DNA from: Nostoc sphaeroides
GTDB lineage: Bacteria; Cyanobacteriota; Cyanobacteriia; Cyanobacteriales; Nostocaceae
Direction: 5' to 3'
DNA length: 64,000 bases
NCBI RefSeq assembly: GCF_003443655.1
Contig: NZ_CP031941.1
Location: 3,284,501 to 3,348,500 of the forward strand
Below are positions 54,591 through 64,000 of the stretch, in pieces. A model generated the notes under the pieces. It saw nothing but the letters and a program-made list of their open reading frames with translations. It did not search any database and was not told where the DNA came from. Position numbers and translations under genes: made by a program. The number at the start of each line of letters is the position of its first letter. Within the stretch, counting starts at the first letter, position 1.

Positions 54591-55116
54591 TTACTGACAG
54601 AGAAGCATTTTTTTGTCTTTACACTATTTTTACATTTGAATAAACACAATGAAGATTCGGTAATAATTATTTTTTACTTCAGCAAATTTTCGTAAAAAAA
54701 GATAAAGTCTTTTCAGTTATTGTATTTAAACCATATAGTTATACAAAAAAGCAAAAAAAGATTTGTAAAGTAAACGTCAAGCCGGAAATTAAATGCTTCT
54801 CCCTGATACCTCAACAATTTAATCACGCTATTTTTTAAATTTAAATGCATTTTTAAAGTTTTAGCTAAGAATAAAATATTTGGGAAAAACTTGGTAATTT
54901 TTATGTTGAATAAAATCGAATAGTTAGAGTTTTAAGTATCAATTATATTTGAATATGCGTATAATAATTAGCCTGGGTAGTGCAAGCCAGAAGCCTTTCG
55001 TACACTGGACTGCTATAGAAGCCTAGCTAGACTTCGATCCTGAGGGAATTTATTAATGTGCGGTTTAGCAGAGAATTTTGTATAAAAACATTTACAATAA
55101 ATAATAAATTAAAACA
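54591..55116. other. Intergenic region upstream of the NRPS
   Basis: About 525 AT-rich bases with no gene. Should hold the promoter and leader of the peptide synthetase. No strong Shine-Dalgarno sequence lies before its ATG. Confidence 0.5.
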
Positions 55117-58100
55117 ATGGTATTTGTTGATGGAGTTGATATATATAAAATGCAGATAAATAGCCAGACTCCAGAGTATAAGCAAAATATTCAGTTAAAT
55201 ACCCTAACTCACATTATCGGCACTCAAGTTCTAGAAGCATGTAATGACACTCAAGTAGTTGATCACGATCTGTGCATTCATGAGATGTTTGAGAGGCAAG
55301 TAGAGCGATCGCCTCAAGCAATTGCTGTAGTATTTGAAGATATACAACTTACTTATGAACAGTTAAATAAGCGGGCGAATCAACTAGCGCATCACTTACG
55401 TAGTTTGGGAGTTGGGCCTGAAGTCCTTGTGGGAATTTGCCTGGAGCGCTCTTTGGAGATGATCGTAGGAATACTGGCTATTCTCAAAGCTGGAGGCGCT
55501 TATGTGCCTTTAGATCCGGCATATCCCCCAGAGCGTTTAGCGTTCATCTTATCAGATACCCAGACACCAGTATTGTTGACCCAAGAGAAATTGGTCAATA
55601 ACTTACCACCGCATCAGGCGCAAGTGGTTTGTCTAGATTCAAATTGGCAAAGTGACACCCAAAACAGTCAAGAAAATCCTGTAAATCAAACGACAGTTGA
55701 TAACCTGATCTATGTAATCTACACATCTGGTTCTACAGGACAGCCAAAGGGTGTAATGATCCCTCATCGTGGTATCTGCAATCAACTATACTGGCGGCAA
55801 ACAAACTTTAGATTAACTCCAGCAGATAAAGTTTTACTGACTATCTCTTTCAGCTTCGACCCCTCAGTGTGGCAGATATTCTGGCCATTGTGCTTTGGGG
55901 GGCAATTGATCCTGGCTCGCCCTGGTGGACAGCAAGACACTGCTTACCTAGTGAAGGTGATTATTGAGCAGCAAATCACTGTCTTGGCTTTAGTACCTTC
56001 TATACTGCGTGTTTTACTAGAAGAGAAGGGAATTGAGAATTGCCGATTTCTTAGGCATATTACCTGCGGTGGTGAAGCTTTACCTAGCGAACTCATAGAA
56101 CGCTTCTTTGCCCAACTGAATTTGGACAATGTTTTCCATAATTGCTATGGCCCGACAGAAGCTTCTATTGATGCCACTTTTTGGACTTGTCAGCGCGGTA
56201 ATAATTATACCATTGCTCCTATTGGTCGCCCTATTACTAATGCAGAGATTTACATCCTTGATGAAAATTTACAGCCTGTGGCTGTTGGTGAATCAGGTGA
56301 ACTGCACATTGGCGGGATTGGTCTAGCGCGAGGCTATCTTAACCGTCCAGAATTAACCACAGAGAAGTTCATTTTCAACCCTTTTAGCTCTGAAGTTGGG
56401 GCACGTCTTTACAAAACTGGAGATTTGGCACGTTTTTTACCAGACGGTAATATCGAGTTCCTTGGTCGTATTGACTACCAAGTGAAAATTCGTGGCTTCC
56501 GAATTGAATTGGGAGAAATTGAAGCGATATTAGGTCAACATCCGGCACTGACACAGACTCTAGTCATAGCGAGAGAGGATGTTCCTGGTGACAAACAACT
56601 AGTAGCATATATTGTTGCCAACCCAGAGCAAATTCCTAGTCCGGTTGAATTGCGTCGCTTTTTGCAAGGTCGGTTACCTGAATATATGGTGCCTGCCTCC
56701 TTTGTATTTTTGGACAACCTGCCATTAAACCCCAACGGCAAAATAGACCGCCGCGCTTTACCTGCACCGCATATATCTGACCTTGGTCTGTCAACTAACT
56801 TTGTCCCACCACAGAATGCTACAGAAGAAGTCTTAGCTAACATCTGGGTAAAAGTTTTGCGTTTGGAACAAGTAGGCATTTACGACAATTTTTTTGAGTT
56901 GGGAGGCCATTCACTGCTGGCGACTCAAGTCATGTCTAGGGTTCGCCAAGCCTTTCAAATAGAAATGCCGTTGCAAATCCTATTTGAGAATCCAACGATC
57001 GCTAGTTTAGCTCAAGCGATCGCTCAAACCCAGACTCAAGAAAATCATCCTCAAAACCAGACAATTCCCCCAATAGCCAACCGCGAGTCAATTCCTTTAT
57101 CCTTTGCCCAGCAGCGAGTGTGGTTTTTGGAGCAGTTGGAACCTAATAGCCCAGCTTATATCATCTCCAATGCACTGCGCTTAACGGGCGAGTTCAGGGC
57201 GAGTATATTACAACAGGCACTAAATGCGATCGTTATCCATCACGAAGCATTGCGAACAAACTTTATTACATCACCGGATGGTAGCCCCATACAAGTTATT
57301 GGCAAGCCCCGGCCAGTTGAACTCAAGATAATTAAAGTAACACAGGAGCAGGTACAATCTCTACTAAATCAAGAGGCGAAACGCCCCTTTAACTTAGAAT
57401 CTGACTTAATGTTGCGGGCTTGCTTGCTCCAGATAGACGAACAGGAGCAGATACTTTTGTTGGTGATGCACCACATCGCTTCCGATGGCTGGTCAATGGG
57501 TATTCTCTGGCAGCAGTTAGCATCTCTTTATGAAGCCTTGTTGAGCGGTAAGCCTTCTCCTTTAGCAAAATTACCCATTCAGTATGCCGATTTTGCTGTC
57601 TGGCAGCACCAATGGCTATCGGGTGAAGTCCTCTCCAGTGAAATAAACTACTGGAAAACCCAGTTATCAGGTGCTAATACTGTACTAGAATTGCCTACCG
57701 ACCGCCCACGGCCACCAGTGCAAACTTACCAAGGGGCAGCCCAATCCTTAATCCTACCGCAGACTCTGAGTGCATCGCTCATAGAACTTTCGCGTCAGGA
57801 AGGTGTCACCCTATTTATGACCTTGCTGGCGGCCTTTGGGACAATCCTGCACCGTTACAGTGGGCAAGAAGACATTCTCATTGGTTCTCCCATTGCTGGA
57901 CGTAACCGTTCTGAAATTGAAGGGTTAATTGGATTTTTTATTAATACCGTCGTTTTACGGGCTGATTTTTCCGACAACCCTAGTTTTCGTTCAGTGTTGA
58001 ATCGAGTTCGCCAGATGGCATTAGGTGCTTATGCCCATCAAGATATGCCCTTCGAGAAGCTGGTAGAAGAACTGCAACCAGAGCGAGATACCAGCCGGAA

Positions 58101-61092
58101 CCCACTGTTTCAAGTGTGGTTTAATATGCTCAATTTCAAGGATATCCAACTAGAACTACCTGGGGTGGCGATAGAACCAGTTTCGATGTTAGAAACAGCT
58201 TCTAAGTTCGACTTAACCTTGTATGTAACAGAAAAAAACCAGGGAATCCAACTTGATTTAGTCTACAACACCGATCTGTTTGCTTCAGAGCGGATGATGG
58301 AAATGCTGCATCAATTTCATCATTTGTTGAATCAAATTGTTGCTGCAACGGAATGCCAGATTAGTTTGTATTCTCTGGTGACACCAAAAGCACAAATTTT
58401 GCTGCCAGAACCAAGGGCGGTTTTGCCAGAACCAGGGTACGAATTGGTAACAACAATGTTTACCTCTTGGGTAAATCGTACCCCAGAACATTCGGCACTC
58501 CGTCAAGGATCTCGCATTTGGAATTATGGGGAATTGGGCAAAAGCGCTCAAGCTTTAGCGGGGGTGATGTTGGTTCATGGAGTCCAACGGGGAGATGTTG
58601 TAGCCGTGTTCGGGACACGAAGCTTTGGACTGATTGCGAGTATGAACGCTGTACTTTTGAGTGGCGGTGTTCTGCTGACTCTCGATCCGAAACTTCCTAG
58701 CGATCGCCACCTGCTCATGTTAAAGGAAGCTAAAGCTAAATATATATTACACATCGATAGTCAGCGTCCAGAAGACAAAGAAATATACAATTCTTTAATT
58801 ATCATCCGTGTAAACCCAGACACAGGGGAAGCGATAAATCCACCCCAGGACAGCAGTGAAGCAATAAAATTGCCTGAAATCACTGCCGATGATCCAGCTT
58901 ATATTTTCTTTACTTCTGGCACCACTGGTATACCTAAGGGGGTGCTGGGATGTCACAAAGGGCTGGCGCATTTTCTCAACTGGCAGAGGCAGACATTTGA
59001 AATTGGTCAGCAAGACCGGGTAGCCCAATTGACAGGTCTTTCCTTTGATGTAGTTCTCAGAGACATCTTCTTACCCTTGACTAGTGGTGCAACCCTGTGT
59101 TTGCCAGAAGAAGGGCATAACCTGGAACCAACTAAAATTCTGAATTACTTGGAACATGAGCAAATTTCTGTGCTGCATACAGTTCCATCGCTGGCGCAAT
59201 CATGGTTAGCCAATGTGCCGTCAGGAGTCTATCTACGTAACTTACGCTGGTTGTTCTTGGCTGGAGAACCTCTCAAGGAGACACTTATATATAGGTGGCG
59301 GGATGCTTTTCCAGAATCAGGTGAAATTGTTAATCTCTATGGCCCGACAGAGACAACTTTGGCGAAGTGTTATTACAAAATACCTGTGGAGTGTACACCA
59401 GGGATACAGCCAGTAGGATTGCCGCTTCCTGAAACTCAAGCACTAGTTTTAACAGCAAATAACCAACTCTGTGGCATTGGTGAACCAGGCGAGATCGTTA
59501 TGAGAACGCCATTCCGCACTTTGGGTTACATAAATGCTCAACAAGAAAACCGTTCTCGGTTTGTGAAAAACCTCTTTCGGAATGACGAACGAGATTGGCT
59601 TTATTATACAGGCGATCGCGGTTGTTATCGTCCAGATGGCTCTCTAGAAATTCTCGGTCGCCGAGATCATCAAGTTAAAATCCGTGGGATACGCATTGAG
59701 CTAGGGGAAATTGAGACGGTATTAGCCCAGCACCCGCATGTACTCCAAACCGTAGTAATTGCCCGTGAAGATGTTCCTGGGGATCAACGTTTAGTGGCTT
59801 ACATTATCCCGAATCAAGACTGGGCATCTACAATTACTGACATACGTAGCTTTCTTTTGACAAAGCTGCCTCAGTATATGCTCCCTTCAGCTTTCGTCTT
59901 GCTGGACACCATGCCCTTAACCCCCAACGGCAAGGTAAACCGTCGAGCCTTACCAGCACCCGACTTATCAAGGCAAGAATCGGAAGCCACCTTTGTTGCT
60001 CCCCGTAATGAAGTGGAACGCCAGCTAATAAAGATTTGGGAACAAACTTTAGGTGTCCATCCCATTGGCGTCAAGGATAACTTCTTTGAGCTAGGAGGAC
60101 ATTCCATATTAGCAGTAAAACTATTTTGGCAAATTGAGAAGACATTTCATAAAAATCTGCCTCTTGCCATTCTCTTCCAGTCAGGAACTGTAGAGGCTTT
60201 AGCCAAAATAATCTGCCAAGATGATTTAGCAGCAAACAAAACTTTAGTAAATACCTTAGACAAATCAAGAACTACTTGGTCATCTCTGGTAGAAATTCAA
60301 CCCAATGGTTCCAAGCCACCTTTTTTCTGTATTCACGGACTGGGTGGAGAAGTCTTGTGTTTCCGTGAATTGGCACAGCATTTGGGGCCAAACCAACCAT
60401 TCTACGGACTACAACCACAAGGGCTAGATGGAAAACATCCTTTCCATACACGGGTTGAAGACATGGCAACTCACTACATTCAAGAAATCCAGACCCTTCA
60501 GCCCAATGGCCCTTATTTTCTGGGAGGTTATTCTTTTGGGGGTGTAGTTGCTTTCGAGATGGCTAGGCAACTGCGAGAGCAAGGCGAACAAGTTGGTATT
60601 CTAGTTGTGCTTGATAGTTGCCGTCCAGGTTATAGCTGGCGGGCGTCATTGTTCAGGCGATTTTTCTTGCATTTAAATAATATCGTTCAACAAGGGCCAG
60701 CCTACCTTTGGCAAAGGGTTATGAGATGGAGTTATTGGCGTAAGTCTCTTCTTCAAAATACATATAACCGTTACCTGGAAGTGGCACTAGATATACCTAT
60801 AAGTGATAAGCATTTAAAGATTATAGATGCTAACACTCAAGCCGTTAGTGAATATATTTTCCCGGTTTACCCTGATCGAGTTATCCTCTTGCGAACAGAG
60901 GATCAAAATCGGGACGAAGCTATAGGCACAGAATACGATCCTCAATTTGGCTGGGGCGAAGTAGTTGCTGGAGGATTAGATATCCATTATGTTCCCGGAT
61001 CTCACCTTGGACTACTTAATGAGCCGCATGTACAGGTGTTAGCCGAAACATTGAGAAATTGCTTAATCCAAGCGCAGTCTCCAAAGAATTAA
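55117..61092 (+). CDS. Two-module nonribosomal peptide synthetase (A-PCP-C-A-PCP-TE)
   Basis: 1991-residue megasynthase that should activate two amino acids, condense them and release the product. A1 about 50-560 (YTSGSTGQPKG near 199, GRIDYQVKIRGFRIELGEIE); carrier 1 with Ser599 in GGHSL; C domain about 655-1085 (catalytic HHIASDG near 785); A2 about 1110-1610 (FFTSGTTGIPKG near 1262); carrier 2 with Ser near 1663; thioesterase about 1715-1985 with GGYSFGG (Ser near 1806), LDSCRPG (Asp near 1833) and GSHLGLL (His near 1963). My reading of pocket residues gives D-P-W-A-I-C-C-I-D for A1 and D-V-R-H-F-A-L-L-A for A2; neither is a code I can assign. No epimerase, methyltransferase or cognate tailoring gene is adjacent except perhaps the reductase at 61778. 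ATG at 55117, with Met12 as an alternative. Confidence 0.94.
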   Translation: MVFVDGVDIYKMQINSQTPEYKQNIQLNTLTHIIGTQVLEACNDTQVVDHDLCIHEMFERQVERSPQAIAVVFEDIQLTYEQLNKRANQLAHHLRSLGVGPEVLVGICLERSLEMIVGILAILKAGGAYVPLDPAYPPERLAFILSDTQTPVLLTQEKLVNNLPPHQAQVVCLDSNWQSDTQNSQENPVNQTTVDNLIYVIYTSGSTGQPKGVMIPHRGICNQLYWRQTNFRLTPADKVLLTISFSFDPSVWQIFWPLCFGGQLILARPGGQQDTAYLVKVIIEQQITVLALVPSILRVLLEEKGIENCRFLRHITCGGEALPSELIERFFAQLNLDNVFHNCYGPTEASIDATFWTCQRGNNYTIAPIGRPITNAEIYILDENLQPVAVGESGELHIGGIGLARGYLNRPELTTEKFIFNPFSSEVGARLYKTGDLARFLPDGNIEFLGRIDYQVKIRGFRIELGEIEAILGQHPALTQTLVIAREDVPGDKQLVAYIVANPEQIPSPVELRRFLQGRLPEYMVPASFVFLDNLPLNPNGKIDRRALPAPHISDLGLSTNFVPPQNATEEVLANIWVKVLRLEQVGIYDNFFELGGHSLLATQVMSRVRQAFQIEMPLQILFENPTIASLAQAIAQTQTQENHPQNQTIPPIANRESIPLSFAQQRVWFLEQLEPNSPAYIISNALRLTGEFRASILQQALNAIVIHHEALRTNFITSPDGSPIQVIGKPRPVELKIIKVTQEQVQSLLNQEAKRPFNLESDLMLRACLLQIDEQEQILLLVMHHIASDGWSMGILWQQLASLYEALLSGKPSPLAKLPIQYADFAVWQHQWLSGEVLSSEINYWKTQLSGANTVLELPTDRPRPPVQTYQGAAQSLILPQTLSASLIELSRQEGVTLFMTLLAAFGTILHRYSGQEDILIGSPIAGRNRSEIEGLIGFFINTVVLRADFSDNPSFRSVLNRVRQMALGAYAHQDMPFEKLVEELQPERDTSRNPLFQVWFNMLNFKDIQLELPGVAIEPVSMLETASKFDLTLYVTEKNQGIQLDLVYNTDLFASERMMEMLHQFHHLLNQIVAATECQISLYSLVTPKAQILLPEPRAVLPEPGYELVTTMFTSWVNRTPEHSALRQGSRIWNYGELGKSAQALAGVMLVHGVQRGDVVAVFGTRSFGLIASMNAVLLSGGVLLTLDPKLPSDRHLLMLKEAKAKYILHIDSQRPEDKEIYNSLIIIRVNPDTGEAINPPQDSSEAIKLPEITADDPAYIFFTSGTTGIPKGVLGCHKGLAHFLNWQRQTFEIGQQDRVAQLTGLSFDVVLRDIFLPLTSGATLCLPEEGHNLEPTKILNYLEHEQISVLHTVPSLAQSWLANVPSGVYLRNLRWLFLAGEPLKETLIYRWRDAFPESGEIVNLYGPTETTLAKCYYKIPVECTPGIQPVGLPLPETQALVLTANNQLCGIGEPGEIVMRTPFRTLGYINAQQENRSRFVKNLFRNDERDWLYYTGDRGCYRPDGSLEILGRRDHQVKIRGIRIELGEIETVLAQHPHVLQTVVIAREDVPGDQRLVAYIIPNQDWASTITDIRSFLLTKLPQYMLPSAFVLLDTMPLTPNGKVNRRALPAPDLSRQESEATFVAPRNEVERQLIKIWEQTLGVHPIGVKDNFFELGGHSILAVKLFWQIEKTFHKNLPLAILFQSGTVEALAKIICQDDLAANKTLVNTLDKSRTTWSSLVEIQPNGSKPPFFCIHGLGGEVLCFRELAQHLGPNQPFYGLQPQGLDGKHPFHTRVEDMATHYIQEIQTLQPNGPYFLGGYSFGGVVAFEMARQLREQGEQVGILVVLDSCRPGYSWRASLFRRFFLHLNNIVQQGPAYLWQRVMRWSYWRKSLLQNTYNRYLEVALDIPISDKHLKIIDANTQAVSEYIFPVYPDRVILLRTEDQNRDEAIGTEYDPQFGWGEVVAGGLDIHYVPGSHLGLLNEPHVQVLAETLRNCLIQAQSPKN

Positions 61093-61154
61093 TCTAACAA
61101 CCCCCTAATTTTGCAAAAGAAGTCAACCAATTTTGGATTTAGGATTTAGGATTT

Positions 61155-61330
61155 AGGACTTACGCACTGTACAAATGAATTATCTTATGTATTAACGTAA
61201 ATAGGTTGTTTCAGGCCTTTACAAACTATCCTTTGTTAGCCGCGATCGCAAAAAGATAGTTGAAAAATCTGGTTAAAAGCCTTGAAAAGCATACCTGTCA
61301 TTTCGGCTTTCCTGTCAATGCGTAAGTACT
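61155..61330. mobile_element. 176-bp MITE-like element, copy 2
   Basis: Begins AGGACTTACGCA (61155-61166) and ends TGCGTAAGTACT (61319-61330), one mismatch from a perfect 12-bp inverted pair. Same length and internal landmarks as the copy at 15315. It lies just downstream of the NRPS gene. Flanked on the left by GATTTAGGATTTAGGATTT-type tandem sequence. Confidence 0.85.
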
Positions 61331-61777
61331 AGGATTGAAAGAAACCAAGAGGGTACGGGGCTTGATAGCGCAGCGTAACACACCTGTTATTTGTAGGCGG
61401 TGCGTTAGGCTTAACGCCGTAACTCACCCGACTGGATAATTTATTTTTTGGAAGTTCTTAATTCAAATCTCGTTTCCAGCAAGAGGCTGGAAATGCTATT
61501 CAATTGCGGCTCTGCCGCTAGAAAGAGAGGCGGAGCCTCAAGGACGGGCATTCCCAGTCGGAGACTGGGAACGAGGCAAACGAGGCAATCTTTTAAAGCT
61601 CTGTCTAGACTGGTTTTTACGTTAAGTTGACACCTGTGAGCAATGCTGTGCCCCTACTGTGTTGCATCCAAACGAGAACCGCTATATTCTTTGAAAATCC
61701 TTAATTATTGTGGCACTGTAGACTTGAATGGCTGTTGTTTTTAGATTTTAAGTTGACAAGCAATTCACAATCTACTA
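61331..61777. other. Repeat-bearing intergenic region
   Basis: No gene. Contains a GGTGCGTTAGGCTTAACGC segment (about 61399-61417) similar to the lysS terminator, the second double-hairpin repeat (61465-61576) and an AT-rich stretch before the reductase. Confidence 0.55.
61465..61576. repeat. Double-hairpin dispersed repeat, copy 2
   Basis: Starts AAATCTCGTTTCCAGC and carries the same ordered blocks as 32173-32270 (GAGGCTGGAAATGCT, GCGGCTCTGCCGC, AGGCGGAGCCTCAA, GGGCATTCCCAGTCGGAG). It is extended by CTGGGAACGAGG, which pairs with the first arm. Confidence 0.82.
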
Positions 61778-62959
61778 ATGCTATACAGACGATTTGGACG
61801 CACAGAATTACAGATGCCAGTGTTTTCCTGCGGTGGCATGAGATATCAGTTTACATGGAAAGATGTTCCCAATAATGAAATTCCTGCTGATAGTCAGGCG
61901 AATCTGGAAGCGACTATTAGAAGGGCAGTCGAAGTTGGGATTAATCATATTGAAACTGCTCGTGGTTATGGCACTTCCGAAATGCAATTGGGAAGAGTTC
62001 TACCTCAATTTCCCCGTGAAAAGTTGATTGTTCAGACCAAAATCAGCCCAAAGGCAGATGCGAAAGAATTCCGCGAGACATTTGAACAATCATTGCAAAA
62101 TCTCCAGCTAGATTATGTTGACCTTTTAGGGTTGCATGGTATCAATCATCCTGAGTCGTTTGATGACAGCATCCGCCCTGGTGGCTGTTTGGAAGTAGCG
62201 CAGCAGTTGCAAGCAGAAGGAAAAGTTAGATTTATTGGCTTTTCCACACACGGATCAACAGATATGATTGTGCAGACAATTAATACCAATCTATTTGATT
62301 ACGTGAATTTGCATTGGTACTACATTAATCAATGGAATTGGGCGGCAATTGAAGCAGCTAAACGCCAGGATATGGGGGTGTTTATCATTAGCCCATCTAA
62401 TAAAGGAGGTTTATTGTATGAACCTCCAGAAAAATTAGTAAATCTTTGCGCCCCGTTGAGTCCAATGGTGTTTAATGATTTGTTTTGTTTGAGTCATCAA
62501 GAGGTGCATACCTTAAGTTTGGGAGCAGCAAAACCAGAAGATTTTGATGAACACCTGAAGACTTTAGAATTAGTAGATCGGGCATCAGAAATTTTGCCGC
62601 CAATTTTAGCAAGGTTGGAATCAGAAGCGATCGCTACTTTGGGAGAAGATTGGGTAAAATCCTGGGAAACAAATCTACCAACCTTTAACCAAACCCCTGG
62701 TGAGGTAAATATTCGGGTGATTTTGTGGCTGCGAAATTTAGCGATCGCCTACGATCTGGTAGAGTATGCCAAAATGCGTTACAACCTGCTTGGCAATGGT
62801 GGCCACTGGTTCCCCGGCAACAAAGCCGATCGGCTAGATGAATTAGACTTGCGCCAATGTCTCGCCCGCAATCCCCACGCCGATAAAATCCCCCAAGTTT
62901 TGGCACAAGCCCATCAGATGTTGGCAGGTGAGGCCGTCCAACGTCTATCAAAAACTTGA
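61778..62959 (+). CDS. Aldo/keto reductase with helical C-terminal extension
   Basis: 393 residues. The N-terminal 270 form the AKR barrel: LYRRFGRTELQMPVFSCGGM, INHIETARGYGTSEMQLGR (Tyr near 66), LIVQTKISPK (Lys) and DLLGLHGINHPESFD (His near 121). The C-terminal 120 residues are helical and resemble the extension of the larger oxidoreductase-type AKRs, but lack a ferredoxin-like Cys cluster. Substrate unknown. Though downstream of the NRPS, it is separated by nearly 700 bases of repeats, so cotranscription is doubtful. Confidence 0.87.
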   Translation: MLYRRFGRTELQMPVFSCGGMRYQFTWKDVPNNEIPADSQANLEATIRRAVEVGINHIETARGYGTSEMQLGRVLPQFPREKLIVQTKISPKADAKEFRETFEQSLQNLQLDYVDLLGLHGINHPESFDDSIRPGGCLEVAQQLQAEGKVRFIGFSTHGSTDMIVQTINTNLFDYVNLHWYYINQWNWAAIEAAKRQDMGVFIISPSNKGGLLYEPPEKLVNLCAPLSPMVFNDLFCLSHQEVHTLSLGAAKPEDFDEHLKTLELVDRASEILPPILARLESEAIATLGEDWVKSWETNLPTFNQTPGEVNIRVILWLRNLAIAYDLVEYAKMRYNLLGNGGHWFPGNKADRLDELDLRQCLARNPHADKIPQVLAQAHQMLAGEAVQRLSKT

Positions 62960-63004
62960 CAAATTGCATAAATAGGGCATGGGGCATGGGGTTAGGGGGG
63001 AAAT

Positions 63005-63090
63005 AACTCCAAACTCCAAACTCCTAACTCCAAACTCCTAACTCCAAACTCCTAACTCCTAACTCCTAACTCCTAACTCCTAACTCCTAA
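63005..63090. repeat. CTCCAAA / CTCCTAA 7-bp tandem array
   Basis: About 12-13 head-to-tail 7-bp units alternate between CTCCAAA and CTCCTAA, ending as a pure CTCCTAA run 3 bases before the stop codon of the next gene. It lies between convergent genes. Confidence 0.92.
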
Positions 63091-64000
63091 TCAGATTGCG
63101 CCGTATCCGTTGATTTACTTCCCTTTGGTACGACTAGGACTTTATCAACGCGGTTACCATCCATATCCATCACTTCAATTCGCATACTTTGCCATTCAAA
63201 ATGATCTGCTGCGGCAGGAATACGGCCTAAATGGGTGATCACAAAACCACCTAAGGTTTGATAACTGCCGCTTTCCTCGGATTTCCACTCTTCCATACCG
63301 AAAAGTTCCAAAAACTCCTCTACAGGCAACATCCCATCCAAAAGCCAGGAACCATCTTCGCGTTGCACGGCTTGTGGTTGATCTTGCCCATCTGTTGAAG
63401 GAACATCACCCACGATTTCGCTCATGATGTCGTTGAGAGTGACTAATCCTTGAATCACACCATATTCATCGACTACTAACGCCATGTGAGTGATTGTTTG
63501 CTTGAACAATTCCAAAACTTTCAAACCACGGGTGCTTTCTGGCACGAATACGGGCTGTCGCAATCCCACTGTCAAATCTAGCGGTTCTCCTCGAAAACTC
63601 CGGGCTAATAAGTCAGTAACAGGCATAACACCCAGCACATTGTCAAGTCCCCCCTGACAAACTGGATATCGAGAATAGGCACTATCAACCATTTTTTGGC
63701 GATTTTCTTCGGCAGAGTCATCCAAGTCTAGCCAGACGATATCAGGGCGGGGTGTCATTAAGTAGCTGACAGGGCGATCGCCTAAACGAAAAACTCGCTC
63801 CACCATATCCTGTTCAGCTTCCTCAAAGGTTCCCGCCTCAGTACCTTGCTCGATTAAGATTTTAATTTCTTCTTCGGTAACTTGCGGCTCGGTAGAAGCT
63901 GTAATTCCCAGTAATCGCAGGATCAAATCAGTAGAAGCGCTTAAGAGAAAGACTACAGGAGAAGCGATCGCCGCCAAGGCTTCCATAGGAATCGCTACAA
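63087..64000 (-). CDS. CNNM/CorC-type (hemolysin-family) membrane protein, N-terminally truncated by the window
   Basis: The reading frame is open to the window edge, so the true start lies beyond 64000. The visible part holds the end of the DUF21 membrane domain (ASPVVFLLSASTDLILRLLG), then the acidic helix VTEEEIKILIEQGTEAGTFEE. A CBS pair follows (about 95-215 from the visible start; SRYPVCQGGLDNVLG, DEYGVIQGLVTLNDIMSEIVG), and a C-terminal CorC/HlyC domain (DGMLPVEEFLELFG, YQTLGGFVITHLGRIPAA). The family handles Mg2+/Co2+ efflux or transport; the hemolysin name is historical. Confidence 0.9.
   Translation of the reverse strand, partial: VAIPMEALAAIASPVVFLLSASTDLILRLLGITASTEPQVTEEEIKILIEQGTEAGTFEEAEQDMVERVFRLGDRPVSYLMTPRPDIVWLDLDDSAEENRQKMVDSAYSRYPVCQGGLDNVLGVMPVTDLLARSFRGEPLDLTVGLRQPVFVPESTRGLKVLELFKQTITHMALVVDEYGVIQGLVTLNDIMSEIVGDVPSTDGQDQPQAVQREDGSWLLDGMLPVEEFLELFGMEEWKSEESGSYQTLGGFVITHLGRIPAAADHFEWQSMRIEVMDMDGNRVDKVLVVPKGSKSTDTAQSD

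Overview
The window is cyanobacterial chromosome, most likely from a filamentous heterocyst-former of the Nostoc/Anabaena group. The evidence is the frequent GCGATCGC octamer (HIP1), an ntcA gene with an NtcA box, a ferredoxin-dependent sulfite reductase, several proteins found essentially only in cyanobacteria (DUF3084, DUF3146, the TIGR04168 phosphoesterase), and the Nostoc-style intergenic repeats: 7-bp tandem runs, small hairpins and short inverted-repeat elements. Species cannot be fixed from the sequence alone.

Layout. 1-8 kb: lysS with a KTSC tail, a large subtilisin-like protease with 84-bp internal repeats, then an overlapping PpiC isomerase / HetC-like ABC exporter pair. 8-22 kb: housekeeping and conserved genes (DUF92 kinase-like membrane protein, VOC protein, lipase-like hydrolase, TPR protein, rsmE, Uma2 nuclease, sulfite reductase, small outer-membrane barrel, ADP-ribosylglycohydrolase, an HTH/acidic protein paired with a membrane protein). 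22.7-25.7 kb: a compact island between tRNA-Arg and tRNA-Thr/tRNA-Tyr, with a PD-(D/E)XK homing-type nuclease and a PmeII-like restriction-modification pair. 25.7-33.4 kb: nadA, a phosphoesterase, tRNA-Ser, a toxin-antitoxin pair whose toxin carries a nonsense codon, a TPR protein, an intact VapBC-type pair, an aldo/keto reductase, DUF3146 and a YqgF-like protein. 33.6-39.1 kb: DUF3084, ntcA (divergent from fabI), fabI, hisB and an ABC ATPase.

39.6-53 kb is an exopolysaccharide locus with all the parts of a Wzx/Wzy pathway: outer-membrane export protein, beta-helix protein, Wzc-type tyrosine autokinase, O-antigen ligase/polymerase, family 2 glycosyltransferase, flippase and initiating sugar-phosphate transferase. 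It ends in a gene remnant and a decayed IS5-family insertion sequence. 55.1-61.1 kb is a two-module nonribosomal peptide synthetase (A-PCP-C-A-PCP-TE), followed by an aldo/keto reductase and a truncated CNNM/CorC-type protein at the window edge.

The strongest unexpected signals are: two 176-bp copies of a non-coding inverted-repeat element; genus-type intergenic repeats translated in frame inside three genes; a TGG-to-TGA change in a ParE-like toxin beside an intact antitoxin; a homing-type nuclease beside an intron-free tRNA-Arg; and a compact NRPS whose second A domain has an unusual pocket. Functions were assigned by reading motifs; no database search was run.
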